64,000 nucleotides of DNA, taken from assembly GCF_030866825.1 (NCBI RefSeq), contig NZ_CP133020.1, positions 496,001 through 560,000 on the forward strand, written 5' to 3'. The translations under genes and the position numbers were made by a program. The stretch comes from Rathayibacter sp. SW19 (GTDB lineage Bacteria; Actinomycetota; Actinomycetes; Actinomycetales; Microbacteriaceae). Positions 32,299 to 40,568 of the stretch are shown in pieces; position 1 is the first letter of the stretch; the number at the start of each line of letters is the position of its first letter. The notes beneath the pieces were generated by a model, which worked only from the letters and a program-made list of their open reading frames with translations, had not been told where the DNA came from and ran no database searches.

Positions 32299-33252
32299 AT
32301 GAGCGGCTCCATCTTCCGTGACCCGGTGTACGACGGCGCCACGGATCCCAGTGTCGTACGGGCAGAGCCGACTGGTGACTGGTGGATGTTCTACACCCAG
32401 CGCAGAACGACGGACAGCGGACCAAGACAGAGGTGGGTGCACGGCACCGAAATCGGTGTCGCCGTGTCGACCGACGGCGGACGGAGTTGGGCGTACCGGG
32501 GCGTGGTCGCCGGCCTGGAGCGGGGAAGCACGCTGTGGGCGCCAGAGGTGATCAGTGCGCCCACCGGGTACCGGATGTACCTCACCGTGGTTGACGGAGT
32601 TCCCGACACGTGGCACGGTGCGGAGGCCCACATCGTGGAGTACCGCAGCGACGATCTCGAGCGGTGGGATCGCGTCGGCCGGATTGACCTCGGATCCGAC
32701 CGTGTGATCGACGCGGCAGTCGCTAGATGCCCAGACGGTTTATGGCGGCTCTGGTACAAGAACGAGCGTGACGCGTCGAGCACGTGGGCCGCGGTGAGTT
32801 CAGATCTCGAGTCCTGGAGGGTTGAGGGCCGAGCCATCCCCGCGACACCGCCGCACGAGGGGCCAACGGTCTTCGCGCTCGGCGGGTGGTACTGGATGAT
32901 CACCGATGAGTGGCGTGGACTCGGAGTGCATCGCTCGATTGATGCGGTTCACTGGCAGCGGCAGCGTCGCGGAGACGGGCTCATCCTGAACCGACCTGGT
33001 GCGGATCAGGATGATCGCGCGCTCGGACACCACGCTGACGCCGTGGTGTGGCCCAGCGTCGAGCCGTCACACGGCGTCCTGTTCTACTTCACACATCCCG
33101 CCAGCGCCGACGGCGCTGCGCCCGCAGCCCTCGAACAGCGACTCAGCGCGATCCACACCGCCGCGCTCACGGTTCGCAATGGCATCCTGTTCGCGGATCG
33201 CGACGCCCCCAGCGGCAACCCGCTTCCCGCTCGATCCGAATCGAGTACATGA
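32299..33252 (+). CDS. GH43-like glycosidase, full-length first member of the module
   Basis: A 317-residue propeller protein. It has DPVYDGATDPSVVRA (about residues 7-21, candidate base Asp), WWMFYTQRRT, STLWAPEVISAPTGYRMYLT, DRVIDAAVARCPDGLWRLWY and EGPTVFALGGWYWMITDEWR. No signal peptide is visible. No good ribosome site stands before the ATG and the LacI operator is very close, so a short leader or leaderless mRNA is possible. Its stop is one base before the next gene's GTG. Substrate is probably arabinose- or xylose-containing oligosaccharide, from the family and neighbours. Confidence 0.75.
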   Translation: MSGSIFRDPVYDGATDPSVVRAEPTGDWWMFYTQRRTTDSGPRQRWVHGTEIGVAVSTDGGRSWAYRGVVAGLERGSTLWAPEVISAPTGYRMYLTVVDGVPDTWHGAEAHIVEYRSDDLERWDRVGRIDLGSDRVIDAAVARCPDGLWRLWYKNERDASSTWAAVSSDLESWRVEGRAIPATPPHEGPTVFALGGWYWMITDEWRGLGVHRSIDAVHWQRQRRGDGLILNRPGADQDDRALGHHADAVVWPSVEPSHGVLFYFTHPASADGAAPAALEQRLSAIHTAALTVRNGILFADRDAPSGNPLPARSESST

Positions 33253-33253
33253 C

Positions 33254-34234
33254 GTGCACGAGACGTTCTCCAGCTTTCTCCTCGCCTACTTTCACAACGG
33301 CAGCGCTTCCGAAGCAGAGCAGATCCGCTTCGCCGTCTCGGATGGCCCCAGCCCAGATCGGTGGACCGTGCTCAATGGAGCCCGGCCGATCCTTGCCTCG
33401 AACGTCGGCGAGCACGGCGTCCGCGATCCGTTCATCCTTTGGGATGCCTCCAGCGGTCGATACATCGTCATAGCCACCGATCTCCGCACCAACCCGGACG
33501 ACGATTGGAACAGGGCTGTCCGGAGCGGAAGCCGCTCGATCGCGGCGTGGGAGAGCGTTGACCTGGTCCACTGGTCCGAGCCGCGGCTGGTCGCCGTCGC
33601 GCCGGAGAACGCGGGAAACGCCTGGGCGCCGAAGGCCTTCTGGTCCGATGTTGAGCGGAGCTGGAAGGTCTTCTTCGCATCGGCGCTTTACGACGCGGGC
33701 GACGATCGAACTGTCGCGCGACATCAACGGATGCTCGTGGCCGACACCAAGGACTTCTCGGAATTCACCACGGCGGAGGTCTATCTCGACCCCGGCCACG
33801 ACGTCATCGACGCGACCTTCCTGCATTGGGGTGATCACGTTCTCCGCTTCACGGCCGATTCCCTGACAGCGGACCCCGCCGCGAAGTCGCAATTCGTGTC
33901 GCAGGAGATGGGCACAGACATCCTGTCGACGGATTTCCGCATCGTCGCCCGCGACGTCGGAGCCGCCCACCAGAGTCGAGCAGAGGGGCCGACGCCGTTC
34001 ATGAGTCTCGATGGACGTATCGCGTATCTACTGCTGGACGAGTTCGGTTTGCGCGGCTACCGGCTGTACAGGAGCACGTCGCCGCAGACCGCGAGTTGGG
34101 AGCCTGTGCCGAGTGCTGTCCTCCCGTCGGGCTCCAGGCACGGTTCGGTGATCCCGATAACGGCGAGTCAGCGCGGTGCCCTCTTGTCCTCGTATCCGTC
34201 TGAATCCCGCGCTCGATGCATGCCGCATGAGTGA
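33254..34234 (+). CDS. GH43-like glycosidase, full-length second member of the module
   Basis: A 326-residue relative of the gene at 30886-31857: EHGVRDPFILWDASSGRYIV, RSGSRSIAAWESVDLVHWSE, AGNAWAPKAFWSDVERSWKV, HDVIDATFLHWGDHVLRF, RAEGPTPFMSLDGRIAYLLL and GSRHGSVIPIT. The GTG at 33254 is chosen because it is next to the upstream stop and gives an N-terminus matching the paralogue (ETFSSFLLAYFHNG against GQFGYLLVHFRHEHNG). Cytosolic. It is translationally linked to the previous gene and runs eight bases into the remains of a GH51 gene. Confidence 0.75.
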   Translation: MHETFSSFLLAYFHNGSASEAEQIRFAVSDGPSPDRWTVLNGARPILASNVGEHGVRDPFILWDASSGRYIVIATDLRTNPDDDWNRAVRSGSRSIAAWESVDLVHWSEPRLVAVAPENAGNAWAPKAFWSDVERSWKVFFASALYDAGDDRTVARHQRMLVADTKDFSEFTTAEVYLDPGHDVIDATFLHWGDHVLRFTADSLTADPAAKSQFVSQEMGTDILSTDFRIVARDVGAAHQSRAEGPTPFMSLDGRIAYLLLDEFGLRGYRLYRSTSPQTASWEPVPSAVLPSGSRHGSVIPITASQRGALLSSYPSESRARCMPHE

Positions 34235-34983
34235 AATCAGCACCCGCCACACGATCGTGCGCGTCGATGACGTCGGTACCAGGACGAGTATCAGCCCCGA
34301 TCTCTGCGGCATCTTCTTCGAAGACATCAACTCCGGTTTCGACGGCATACCGGTTCGGGCAGGGGAGACCTACGACTTTTCCATCGACAGGTCCGGTGAT
34401 TCGCTGGCGGATGCGTCGCTCACGGACTCGGCCTGCAGAACCTTTGCCGCTGGAGCAGTTGGATGACTACGTCAGCGACGTTCGCGATCTCATCGAGTAC
34501 GCGAACGGCGACGCGAGCACCCCGTGGGGGAGCGTGCGAGCGCGGCCGGGGCATCCCGAACTGTTCGGCGAGGACTACGACGAGGGATGGGAGTTGGCGA
34601 GAAATCTCAGCGTGCTCATCGTCGACGAGTACTCCTACAAGTCGCCGAGCTAGTACGTCAAGAACCTGGACCGCTTCGACGATTACGACCGGTCGGGTCC
34701 GGGCGTCTATGTCGGCATGTACGGCTCGAAGGGCCACACGATGCTGTGCGCGCTCGCTGCGTCTGATGGACGCTTCGAGTGGCACTTCGGAACCGGGGAG
34801 AACCGATTCCTCCAACTGCTGTATCGCAGCTACGGGCTTCTCGACGACCTGATCGAGCCTGTTCCGTACGATTTAGAGCCCGGCCGGACCTACGAACTCG
34901 AAATCGACGTCGAGGGAGGGGGCGTCGCGTCAGCTGCCGCTTCCTCATTCCTTTGTCACCCTGCGTCTCGCCGATCCGATTGA
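34227..34983 (+). pseudogene. Broken GH51 alpha-L-arabinofuranosidase
   Basis: Pieces of a GH51 enzyme lie in two frames. The start (ISPDLCGIFFEDIN) is the family N-terminus. It is followed after a deletion and frame change by QLDDYVSDVRDLIEYANGD, then VDEYSYKSPS, an in-frame TAG at about 34651, and YVKNLDRFDDYDRSGPGVYV. A further piece (FEWHFGTGENRF, EPGRTYELEIDVEGG) resembles the lectin-like accessory domain, here after the barrel pieces, so the order may be disturbed. The TAG stands where relatives have a Trp, consistent with TGG to TAG. Not functional. Confidence 0.78.
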
Positions 34984-35006
34984 CCCTGAGGGTTGAACGG
35001 AACTGT

Positions 35007-36305
35007 TCACGCAGGCTCCGTGTCGAGAGCGAACCATCGAACGCCGTGTGGAGCTACAGCGGCCTCGAGCCTGCCGTCGACTCCGATCGTTGCGGTGCGT
35101 GCATCACCCCAGAGGTCGGAGATTCGATAGGAGCGTGACGCGGGCGTCGGCCCGACAAGTGAGCCGATCGGAATGGAGACGGTGCGGTCGGTCGAGCCGG
35201 TGAAGAAGAGGGCCGCGTACACGCGGGAATCTCGGGTCGAAGGGGCCGACCAGGCGATCTCCTCGCCATCGCCGGCCGGCTCGCGCACGACCTCCGCGTT
35301 CTCCGCGGCGAAGGAGAGGGCATCCCGGAGCGCCGGATTGCACAGGAGTGCGATCGTCGAGGCGTTGGTCTGAGGCAAATCGGCCCCAAGCATCAACGGT
35401 GAGCGAGCCATCGCCCACAGCGTGAGCATGGTGCGCTGCTCATCGCTCGTGAGCATACTGGAGCGTGGCTCGCCTCGCTCCGCACGCACGCCGATGCGCC
35501 CGAGCGGCAGAATGTCGGCATCGGCCCAACCGGCTGCGTGTTGAAAGGGCGCCCACCGAGCGAGCCGTGCGAACTGGGCATGGATGTCATCCCATCGGTC
35601 CCACAGGTCGTCCGAGATCCGCCACATCTGAGCGGTTTCGCGAAGCAGGTCGATGTGACGCGTGGAGAGTCCAGTTCCAGGCGAGGATGACAGAGCGATC
35701 GGCCTACCGCTGCGCTCGATCGCCCGCGCGTACGCCAGGATATCGTCGGGGTGGATCGGCGCGAGCATGTCGTCCGCCTTGATCAGATCAACTCCCCACG
35801 CGGCGAATTGGGCAACTTGAGCGTCATAGTAGGCCTGAGCCCCTGGATGCTCGTGGTTCAGCCCGTAATTGTCGGGGTTCCAAGGACAGATCCGATCTCG
35901 ATCGGCGATCTGCGAAGCCGTCCAGTCCGTTCCGAAGACGGGGAGGTCCAGTTCGACGGCACGACGCGGGATGCCACGCATGATGTGCAGGCCGAAATCG
36001 AGTCCCATGGCATGGACGTCATGGGCCAGCGCAGCGAAGCCGACGCTATCAACGGACGATGGGAATCGATTCGGAGCGGGAAACTGCCGACCCCAGCGAT
36101 CGAGCTCGATCGGGGCATCCGCGTTGTAACCGTGTGCGCGTGCAGCCGGGTCATACCAGGCAATGTCGACGACCACCACGTTCCAGCCGAATGCGCTCAG
36201 CCGGTCGCGCATAAACGTCGCGTTCGCACGAACTTCGGCCTCCGTAACAGTGGTGCCGAAGCAATCCCAGCTGTTCCATCCCATCGGCGGTGCGGTGAGC
36301 CTCAA
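35007..36305 (-). CDS. GH27-type alpha-galactosidase
   Basis: A 432-residue glycosidase. The N-terminus has the GH27 signature PPMGWNSWDCFGTTVTEAEV (about residues 6-25), followed by VVVVDIAWYDP, LDFGLHIMRGIPR, GVDLIKADDM with the candidate nucleophile Asp, and WRISDDLWDRWDD with the candidate acid/base. A C-terminal beta domain ends the protein. No signal peptide, so intracellular. The TTG start at 36305 has GAGGGAG nine bases upstream. It is divergent from the GH43-ABC operon across two LacI operators. It would release galactose from arabinogalactan-type oligosaccharides; some GH27 members act on beta-L-arabinopyranosides, which fits this cluster equally. Confidence 0.86.
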   Translation of the reverse strand: MRLTAPPMGWNSWDCFGTTVTEAEVRANATFMRDRLSAFGWNVVVVDIAWYDPAARAHGYNADAPIELDRWGRQFPAPNRFPSSVDSVGFAALAHDVHAMGLDFGLHIMRGIPRRAVELDLPVFGTDWTASQIADRDRICPWNPDNYGLNHEHPGAQAYYDAQVAQFAAWGVDLIKADDMLAPIHPDDILAYARAIERSGRPIALSSSPGTGLSTRHIDLLRETAQMWRISDDLWDRWDDIHAQFARLARWAPFQHAAGWADADILPLGRIGVRAERGEPRSSMLTSDEQRTMLTLWAMARSPLMLGADLPQTNASTIALLCNPALRDALSFAAENAEVVREPAGDGEEIAWSAPSTRDSRVYAALFFTGSTDRTVSIPIGSLVGPTPASRSYRISDLWGDARTATIGVDGRLEAAVAPHGVRWFALDTEPA

Positions 36306-36381
36306 TCTCGCAACTCCCTCATTGGTTCGTCGTGATGTGGGCGCGCACCCGAATTCGTACTTGCCAGACGCGCCAGTTGTA

Positions 36382-36393
36382 TGTAACGATACA
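36382..36393. promoter_or_regulatory. LacI-type operator 1 in the GH27/GH43 divergent region
   Basis: TGTAACGATACA, identical to the site at 32276-32287. It lies 24 bases (centre to centre) from the next operator, on the side nearer the GH27 gene. Confidence 0.75.
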
Positions 36394-36405
36394 CATTAGA
36401 TTGTT

Positions 36406-36417
36406 TGTATCGATACA
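36406..36417. promoter_or_regulatory. LacI-type operator 2 in the GH27/GH43 divergent region
   Basis: TGTATCGATACA, a perfect 12-bp palindrome with central CG. The spacing of 24 bp from the first site would place two dimers close to the same helix face. It lies 41 bases before the GH43 start. Confidence 0.78.
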
Positions 36418-36457
36418 CATGCGACAGATGTCACTGAGAAAGAAGGAGCCATCCGCG

Positions 36458-37333
36458 GTGGGAATCCCAGACGAGAACGATCGCTACTTCGCGGATCCTG
36501 CACTGACTGTATTCGCCGGCCGCTACTACCTGTATCCGACTACTGACGGCATCCCTGGGTGGGGCAGCACTTCGTTTCGAGTGCTGGTCTCCGACGACCT
36601 GCGCAACTGGCGCGACGGAGGGGAGGTTCTTGCGCTAGGCCGCGACGTCGCCTGGGCCTCGCGCAACGCGTGGGCTCCCGCAGCGTCGCAAGGTCCGGAT
36701 GGCCGGTTCTACTTCTACTTCAGTGCCGACGACAACATCGGAGTCGCGGTTTCGGACACGCCGACCGGCCCGTTCATCGACAGCGGCAAGCCGCTCATCC
36801 CCGCCGGGCGATACCCAGGACGAGCCATCGACCCGTCCGTCTTCACCGACGCGGACGGCAGTTCATACCTGGTCTGGGGCAACACTGTCGCCAACTTCGT
36901 GCGTCTCGCTCCCAGCATGACGGCGATCGACGAGTCCACTCACGTCACCTGGGTGCACCCGAGCTTCCGCGAGGCAGCACACATACATCGCCGCGGCGAC
37001 CTCTATTACCTGACCTGGTCCGAGAACGACACCCGCGACCCCGACTACCGCATCCGGTGGGCCGTGGGCGGCAGCCCCTTCGGTCCGTGGGATGTACGCG
37101 GTGTGCTCCTGGAACAGGACCCCGAACGCGGCGTGGTCGGCACCGGTCACCACTCGATCGCACAATTACCGGGAACCGATGACTGGGTGATCGCCTACCA
37201 CCGATTTGCGGTACCAGGTGGCGACGGCTACCACCGCGAACTCGTCGTCCAGCCGCTTCATCACGACAAGTCGGGTGACCTCGAGCCAGTCGTGCCAGAC
37301 CTCGAACCGCTCCTCCGCAGTACCACCAACTGA
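36458..37333 (+). CDS. GH43 glycosidase (arabinan/arabinofuranoside type)
   Basis: A 291-residue GH43 enzyme with the three catalytic residues in expected contexts: YFADPALTVFAGRYYLYPTT (Asp), AIDPSVFTDADGSSYLVWG (Asp) and FREAAHIHRRGDLYYLTWS (Glu). GHHSIAQLPGTDDWVIAYHR near the end is also typical. The GTG at 36458 is chosen because GAAGGAG lies nine bases before it; two ATGs upstream fall in or next to the operator. No signal peptide. It opens the operon with the CUT1 transporter under LacI control. Confidence 0.85.
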   Translation: MGIPDENDRYFADPALTVFAGRYYLYPTTDGIPGWGSTSFRVLVSDDLRNWRDGGEVLALGRDVAWASRNAWAPAASQGPDGRFYFYFSADDNIGVAVSDTPTGPFIDSGKPLIPAGRYPGRAIDPSVFTDADGSSYLVWGNTVANFVRLAPSMTAIDESTHVTWVHPSFREAAHIHRRGDLYYLTWSENDTRDPDYRIRWAVGGSPFGPWDVRGVLLEQDPERGVVGTGHHSIAQLPGTDDWVIAYHRFAVPGGDGYHRELVVQPLHHDKSGDLEPVVPDLEPLLRSTTN

Positions 37334-37366
37334 ATCACTCCCTACACAATAGAGAAGGAAGTAGCA

Positions 37367-38647
37367 ATGTCGCTCACATCACGCCCAAGGCGTTCTGTTT
37401 CACGGCGCGTCCTCATACGCGCCGCCGTGGCCGTCTCCGCCGCGGCGCTCGCGGTATCGGCGCTAGCCGGGTGCTCCAGTTCCGGCGCCGGAACCGAGAG
37501 CGGATCGAAGACCGTCACGTTCCTGTCCTGGGACAACGAAACGACGATGCAGCCGCTGATCAAGGAATTCGAGAAGGAGAATCCCGGCTATAAGGTCGCA
37601 TTCTCGTTCGCCCAGCCCGTCACCGGGTACATCCAGAAACTACAGACCGAGCTGGGCTCGGGCACAGCGCCCGACGTCTTCATCATCACCGCTGAGAACA
37701 AGCAGCAGATCATGGGCGGCCACTTCGCCAAAGATCTGTCGAACGAGTCATGGATCTCGAACATCGCAACCGCAGCCAAGGCCACCTACACAAAGGATGG
37801 AAAGATCTATGGGGCTGCCACGTCGTCGTGGGGTGGAGGCCTGCTCGTGAACGAGGACCTTCTCGCGAAGGTCGGCTATACGGGGCAACCGAAGACCTGG
37901 CAGCAGTTCCTGGAATTGTGCAAGAAGCTCCAGGATGCCGGAATCACACCGTTCTACGAGGCCGGAGACGGCATCCCCGTGACGCTCGCGGCGCTGCTCG
38001 GTTTGCAGAACCAGGCGGACGGCGGCAAGATGGACGCCAACATCTGGGCCGGTAAGTCGACGTTCGCGAAGTCGTGGACGCCCGCCCTCAAGACGTGGGA
38101 TGAACTCTTCGACCAGGGTCTGGAGTCGCGGTCCGTCGCCGGTCTGACCGGAGACCAAGTGCAGCAGGAATTCAACCAGGGCAAGGTCGCGATGATCGGC
38201 ACCGGGTCGTGGACCCCCGGTGGCATCCGTCAGGCGGCACCTAACCTGAAGTTCGAGTTCTGGCCGGTACCCGGTGCGACAGGAAAGGGTTATTGGGCGG
38301 GTGCTGTGTCGCCGGGGTATGCGATCAACGCGAAGGCGAAGGATCCGCAGGCCGCGGAGAAGTGGGTCGAGTTCCTGCAGTCGAAGACGGCTGCGCAGAT
38401 GTACAACAAAGCAACAGGCACGATCATGACGACGAAGGACTTCACGCCAAAGGTCGACCCCTCGCTCGACAAGATGGTCGCACCCGTTCGAGACGGCGAC
38501 TTCTACCTCCCCGCCGTGAGCTGGCCCACGAACTCCGACGTTCTCAGCACAACGTCGATCTCCCTGATGCAGCAGAATATCCTCGGAAAGATCACGCCTG
38601 AACAGTTCGCCAGGGGCATGGACACCGAGCTCCAGTCGGTCAAGTAA
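37367..38647 (+). CDS. CUT1-type ABC substrate-binding lipoprotein
   Basis: A 426-residue binding protein. A basic N-terminus (RPRRSVSRR), a hydrophobic helix and SALAGC put the lipidated cysteine at residue 36. The mature domain is of the SBP_bac_1 type: VTFLSWDNETTMQPLIKEFE, GTAPDVFIITAENKQQIMGG, GGGLLVNEDLLAKVGY, QEFNQGKVAMIGTGSWTPGG. It captures oligosaccharides, probably arabino- or galacto-oligosaccharides given the neighbouring glycosidases, for the two permeases downstream. GAAGGAAG precedes the ATG. No ATPase gene is present; such systems often share one MsiK-like ATPase in actinobacteria. Confidence 0.88.
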   Translation: MSLTSRPRRSVSRRVLIRAAVAVSAAALAVSALAGCSSSGAGTESGSKTVTFLSWDNETTMQPLIKEFEKENPGYKVAFSFAQPVTGYIQKLQTELGSGTAPDVFIITAENKQQIMGGHFAKDLSNESWISNIATAAKATYTKDGKIYGAATSSWGGGLLVNEDLLAKVGYTGQPKTWQQFLELCKKLQDAGITPFYEAGDGIPVTLAALLGLQNQADGGKMDANIWAGKSTFAKSWTPALKTWDELFDQGLESRSVAGLTGDQVQQEFNQGKVAMIGTGSWTPGGIRQAAPNLKFEFWPVPGATGKGYWAGAVSPGYAINAKAKDPQAAEKWVEFLQSKTAAQMYNKATGTIMTTKDFTPKVDPSLDKMVAPVRDGDFYLPAVSWPTNSDVLSTTSISLMQQNILGKITPEQFARGMDTELQSVK

Positions 38648-38661
38648 CTCGAGTCATCCCT

Positions 38662-38688
38662 GGGGCCGCCCTCTCGAAACGCGGCCCC
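38662..38688 (+). other. Intercistronic stem-loop between binding protein and permease
   Basis: GGGGCCGC pairs with GCGGCCCC across an 11-base loop. Position right after the binding-protein stop, within the operon, suits partial termination or protection of the upstream mRNA, which would raise binding protein over permease. Confidence 0.6.
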
Positions 38689-38713
38689 GGGCCCCGAAAG
38701 AAGGGAACGTGTC

Positions 38714-39664
38714 ATGGCCGGTACCACCATCCTCGCGCCGCCGAGCGCACGACCCGCGCTCCAGAGCGCAACGCACCCTCGACGACGTCGCGCTCGTGAT
38801 GGGTCAGCGGCGTACTGGTTCGTTGTGCCGATCATCATCGTCTTCGTGGCCCTCTTCGTGGTGCCACTCGCACAGTCGCTCTACTGGAGCTTCACCGACT
38901 ACAACGGTTACTCCGACCAGGTGAACTTCGTCGGGTTCAAGAACTACCTCTCGATCTGGGCGGACCCGTCGATGTTGTCGGCCCTCGGGTTCACCCTATT
39001 TTACGCAATCAGCACGACCTTGCTGGTGACACTGTTCGCGATTCCGCTGGCCGTCATTCTGAACAACAAGTTCTTCGGACGAGGCCTGGTGCGGAGTATC
39101 TTCTTCTTCCCGGCAGTGCCGAGCGTCGCCATCCTGGGACTGGTCTGGACGTTCATCTTTAGCCCGCTCGGTTCCGGTGTGGTCAACTCAGTGCTCGGCT
39201 GGTTCGGTGTCCCTGCTGTGCCGTGGCTCGCGAACGAGACGCTCGCTCAGCTCTGCGTCATCGTCGTCGCGGTATGGGCGCAGACCGGCTGGCACGCGAT
39301 GCTGTATCTCGCCTACCTCCAGTCCATTCCGAAGGACATGTTCGAGGCGGCACGCATCGACGGCGCCGGCAAGTGGCAGGAGTTCCGCTTCCTCACGCTA
39401 CCGATGCTGACGCCGGCGATCTCGATCAGCAGCCTGCTGCTGCTCACGGGCGGAATCAAGGTCTACGACCTTCCCTTCACCCTGACGCATGGCGGACCGG
39501 GCTTCGCAACACGCTCGCTGACCCAAGCGATCATCGAGAACGGTATCGCACAGTCCCAGGTAGGGAAGGCATCCGCGCTGAGCGTGCTCTTCCTGCTCGC
39601 CGTCGGCCTGGTGATCCTGCTGCAACTGTTCATCTCGCGCCGACTTGAGGAGCGCTTCTCATGA
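38714..39664 (+). CDS. CUT1-type ABC permease (MalF/UgpA-like)
   Basis: A 316-residue membrane protein with six predicted helices and the permease EAA loop FEAARIDGAGKWQEFRFLTL at about residues 215-234. After a basic N-terminus (RRRRARDG) the first helix is FVVPIIIVFVALFVVPLAQS. It forms the inner-membrane channel with the next gene's product, whose ATG overlaps this stop. GAAAGAAGGG lies before the ATG. Confidence 0.9.
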   Translation: MAGTTILAPPSARPALQSATHPRRRRARDGSAAYWFVVPIIIVFVALFVVPLAQSLYWSFTDYNGYSDQVNFVGFKNYLSIWADPSMLSALGFTLFYAISTTLLVTLFAIPLAVILNNKFFGRGLVRSIFFFPAVPSVAILGLVWTFIFSPLGSGVVNSVLGWFGVPAVPWLANETLAQLCVIVVAVWAQTGWHAMLYLAYLQSIPKDMFEAARIDGAGKWQEFRFLTLPMLTPAISISSLLLLTGGIKVYDLPFTLTHGGPGFATRSLTQAIIENGIAQSQVGKASALSVLFLLAVGLVILLQLFISRRLEERFS

Positions 39665-40479
39665 AACAGAGCCGGGGAATCATCCTGAGCGTCGTGATGA
39701 TCCCTATCGCGTGCATCATCGCCGTGCCGTTCTACTACATCATCGTCAACACCCTAAAGACCCAAGCACAGACGACGGCCCATCCGCTCGCGCTGCCGAC
39801 AAGTCTCGACCTCGACAACTACATCAGGGTGTTTCAGACCCTCCCCATCGTGCAGGCGTTTTTCAACACTCTGTACGTCACAGTGATCTCGATCGTTCTG
39901 ATGCTCCTGATCGGTGCGATGGCGGCGTTCGGAGTACTGATCGGCAAAGCACGATTCGCCACCGTCCTCGGCGTCATCCTCGTAATCGCGTTCGTGGTGC
40001 CAGGTCAGGCAACGTTGATACCGCTGTATCGGATGCTCGCAGGCGTGCAACTGGTCGACTCGCTCAACGGACTTATCGTGATGTATGCCGCCGGATCGAT
40101 CTTCTGCTATTTCCTCATCCTCGGCTACATGCGCACGATCCCTGTCGAACTTTTCGAAGCCGCGAGAATCGACGGCGCCGGCGCATTCCGCGTGTTCTGG
40201 TCCGTGGCGCTGCCCCTGATCAGGCCGATCCTGATCACGGTTGGCGTCTTCCAGACCATGTGGGTCTGGAATGACTTCATCACCCCGAACGTCTTCATCA
40301 ACTCGCCCGACAAACAGACCCTCGTACTTCAGGTCTATACAGCTGTCGGGCAGTTCACGACGGACTGGCCGACGTTCATGACGCTGACGGTCATCGTGCT
40401 CATCCCGATGCTCGTCTTCTTCATCGTCGCTCAGCGTCAGATCGTCTCCGGTCTTGTGAACGGGAGCGTGAAGGGATGA
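39661..40479 (+). CDS. CUT1-type ABC permease (MalG/UgpE-like)
   Basis: A 272-residue partner permease with six helices and the EAA loop LFEAARIDGAGAFRVFWSVA at about residues 163-182. The C-terminus ends in SGLVNGSVKG, the usual close of MalG-type subunits. It overlaps the upstream permease as ATGA. Last structural gene before the lacI gene, 89 bases away. Confidence 0.9.
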   Translation: MKQSRGIILSVVMIPIACIIAVPFYYIIVNTLKTQAQTTAHPLALPTSLDLDNYIRVFQTLPIVQAFFNTLYVTVISIVLMLLIGAMAAFGVLIGKARFATVLGVILVIAFVVPGQATLIPLYRMLAGVQLVDSLNGLIVMYAAGSIFCYFLILGYMRTIPVELFEAARIDGAGAFRVFWSVALPLIRPILITVGVFQTMWVWNDFITPNVFINSPDKQTLVLQVYTAVGQFTTDWPTFMTLTVIVLIPMLVFFIVAQRQIVSGLVNGSVKG

Positions 40480-40530
40480 CCGACTCGAGCGGTCCGGCGC
40501 GTCGCCTCGGGTTGCTTGAGTATCTATTCC

Positions 40531-40542
40531 TTTATCGTTATA
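40531..40542. promoter_or_regulatory. Candidate LacI autoregulatory operator
   Basis: TTTATCGTTATA matches the reverse complement of TGTAACGATACA at 10 of 12 positions. It lies 26 bases before the TTG start of lacI, in a position fit for autorepression. Confidence 0.5.
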
Positions 40543-40568
40543 GGCTTCGCTGAAACCAGGAGATCACG

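Noticed and set aside
40519..40525. AGTATCT half-site of the aromatic-regulon operator before lacI
   Set aside because: The opposite half at the proper spacing is absent and no paired unit adjoins, so it is likely chance.
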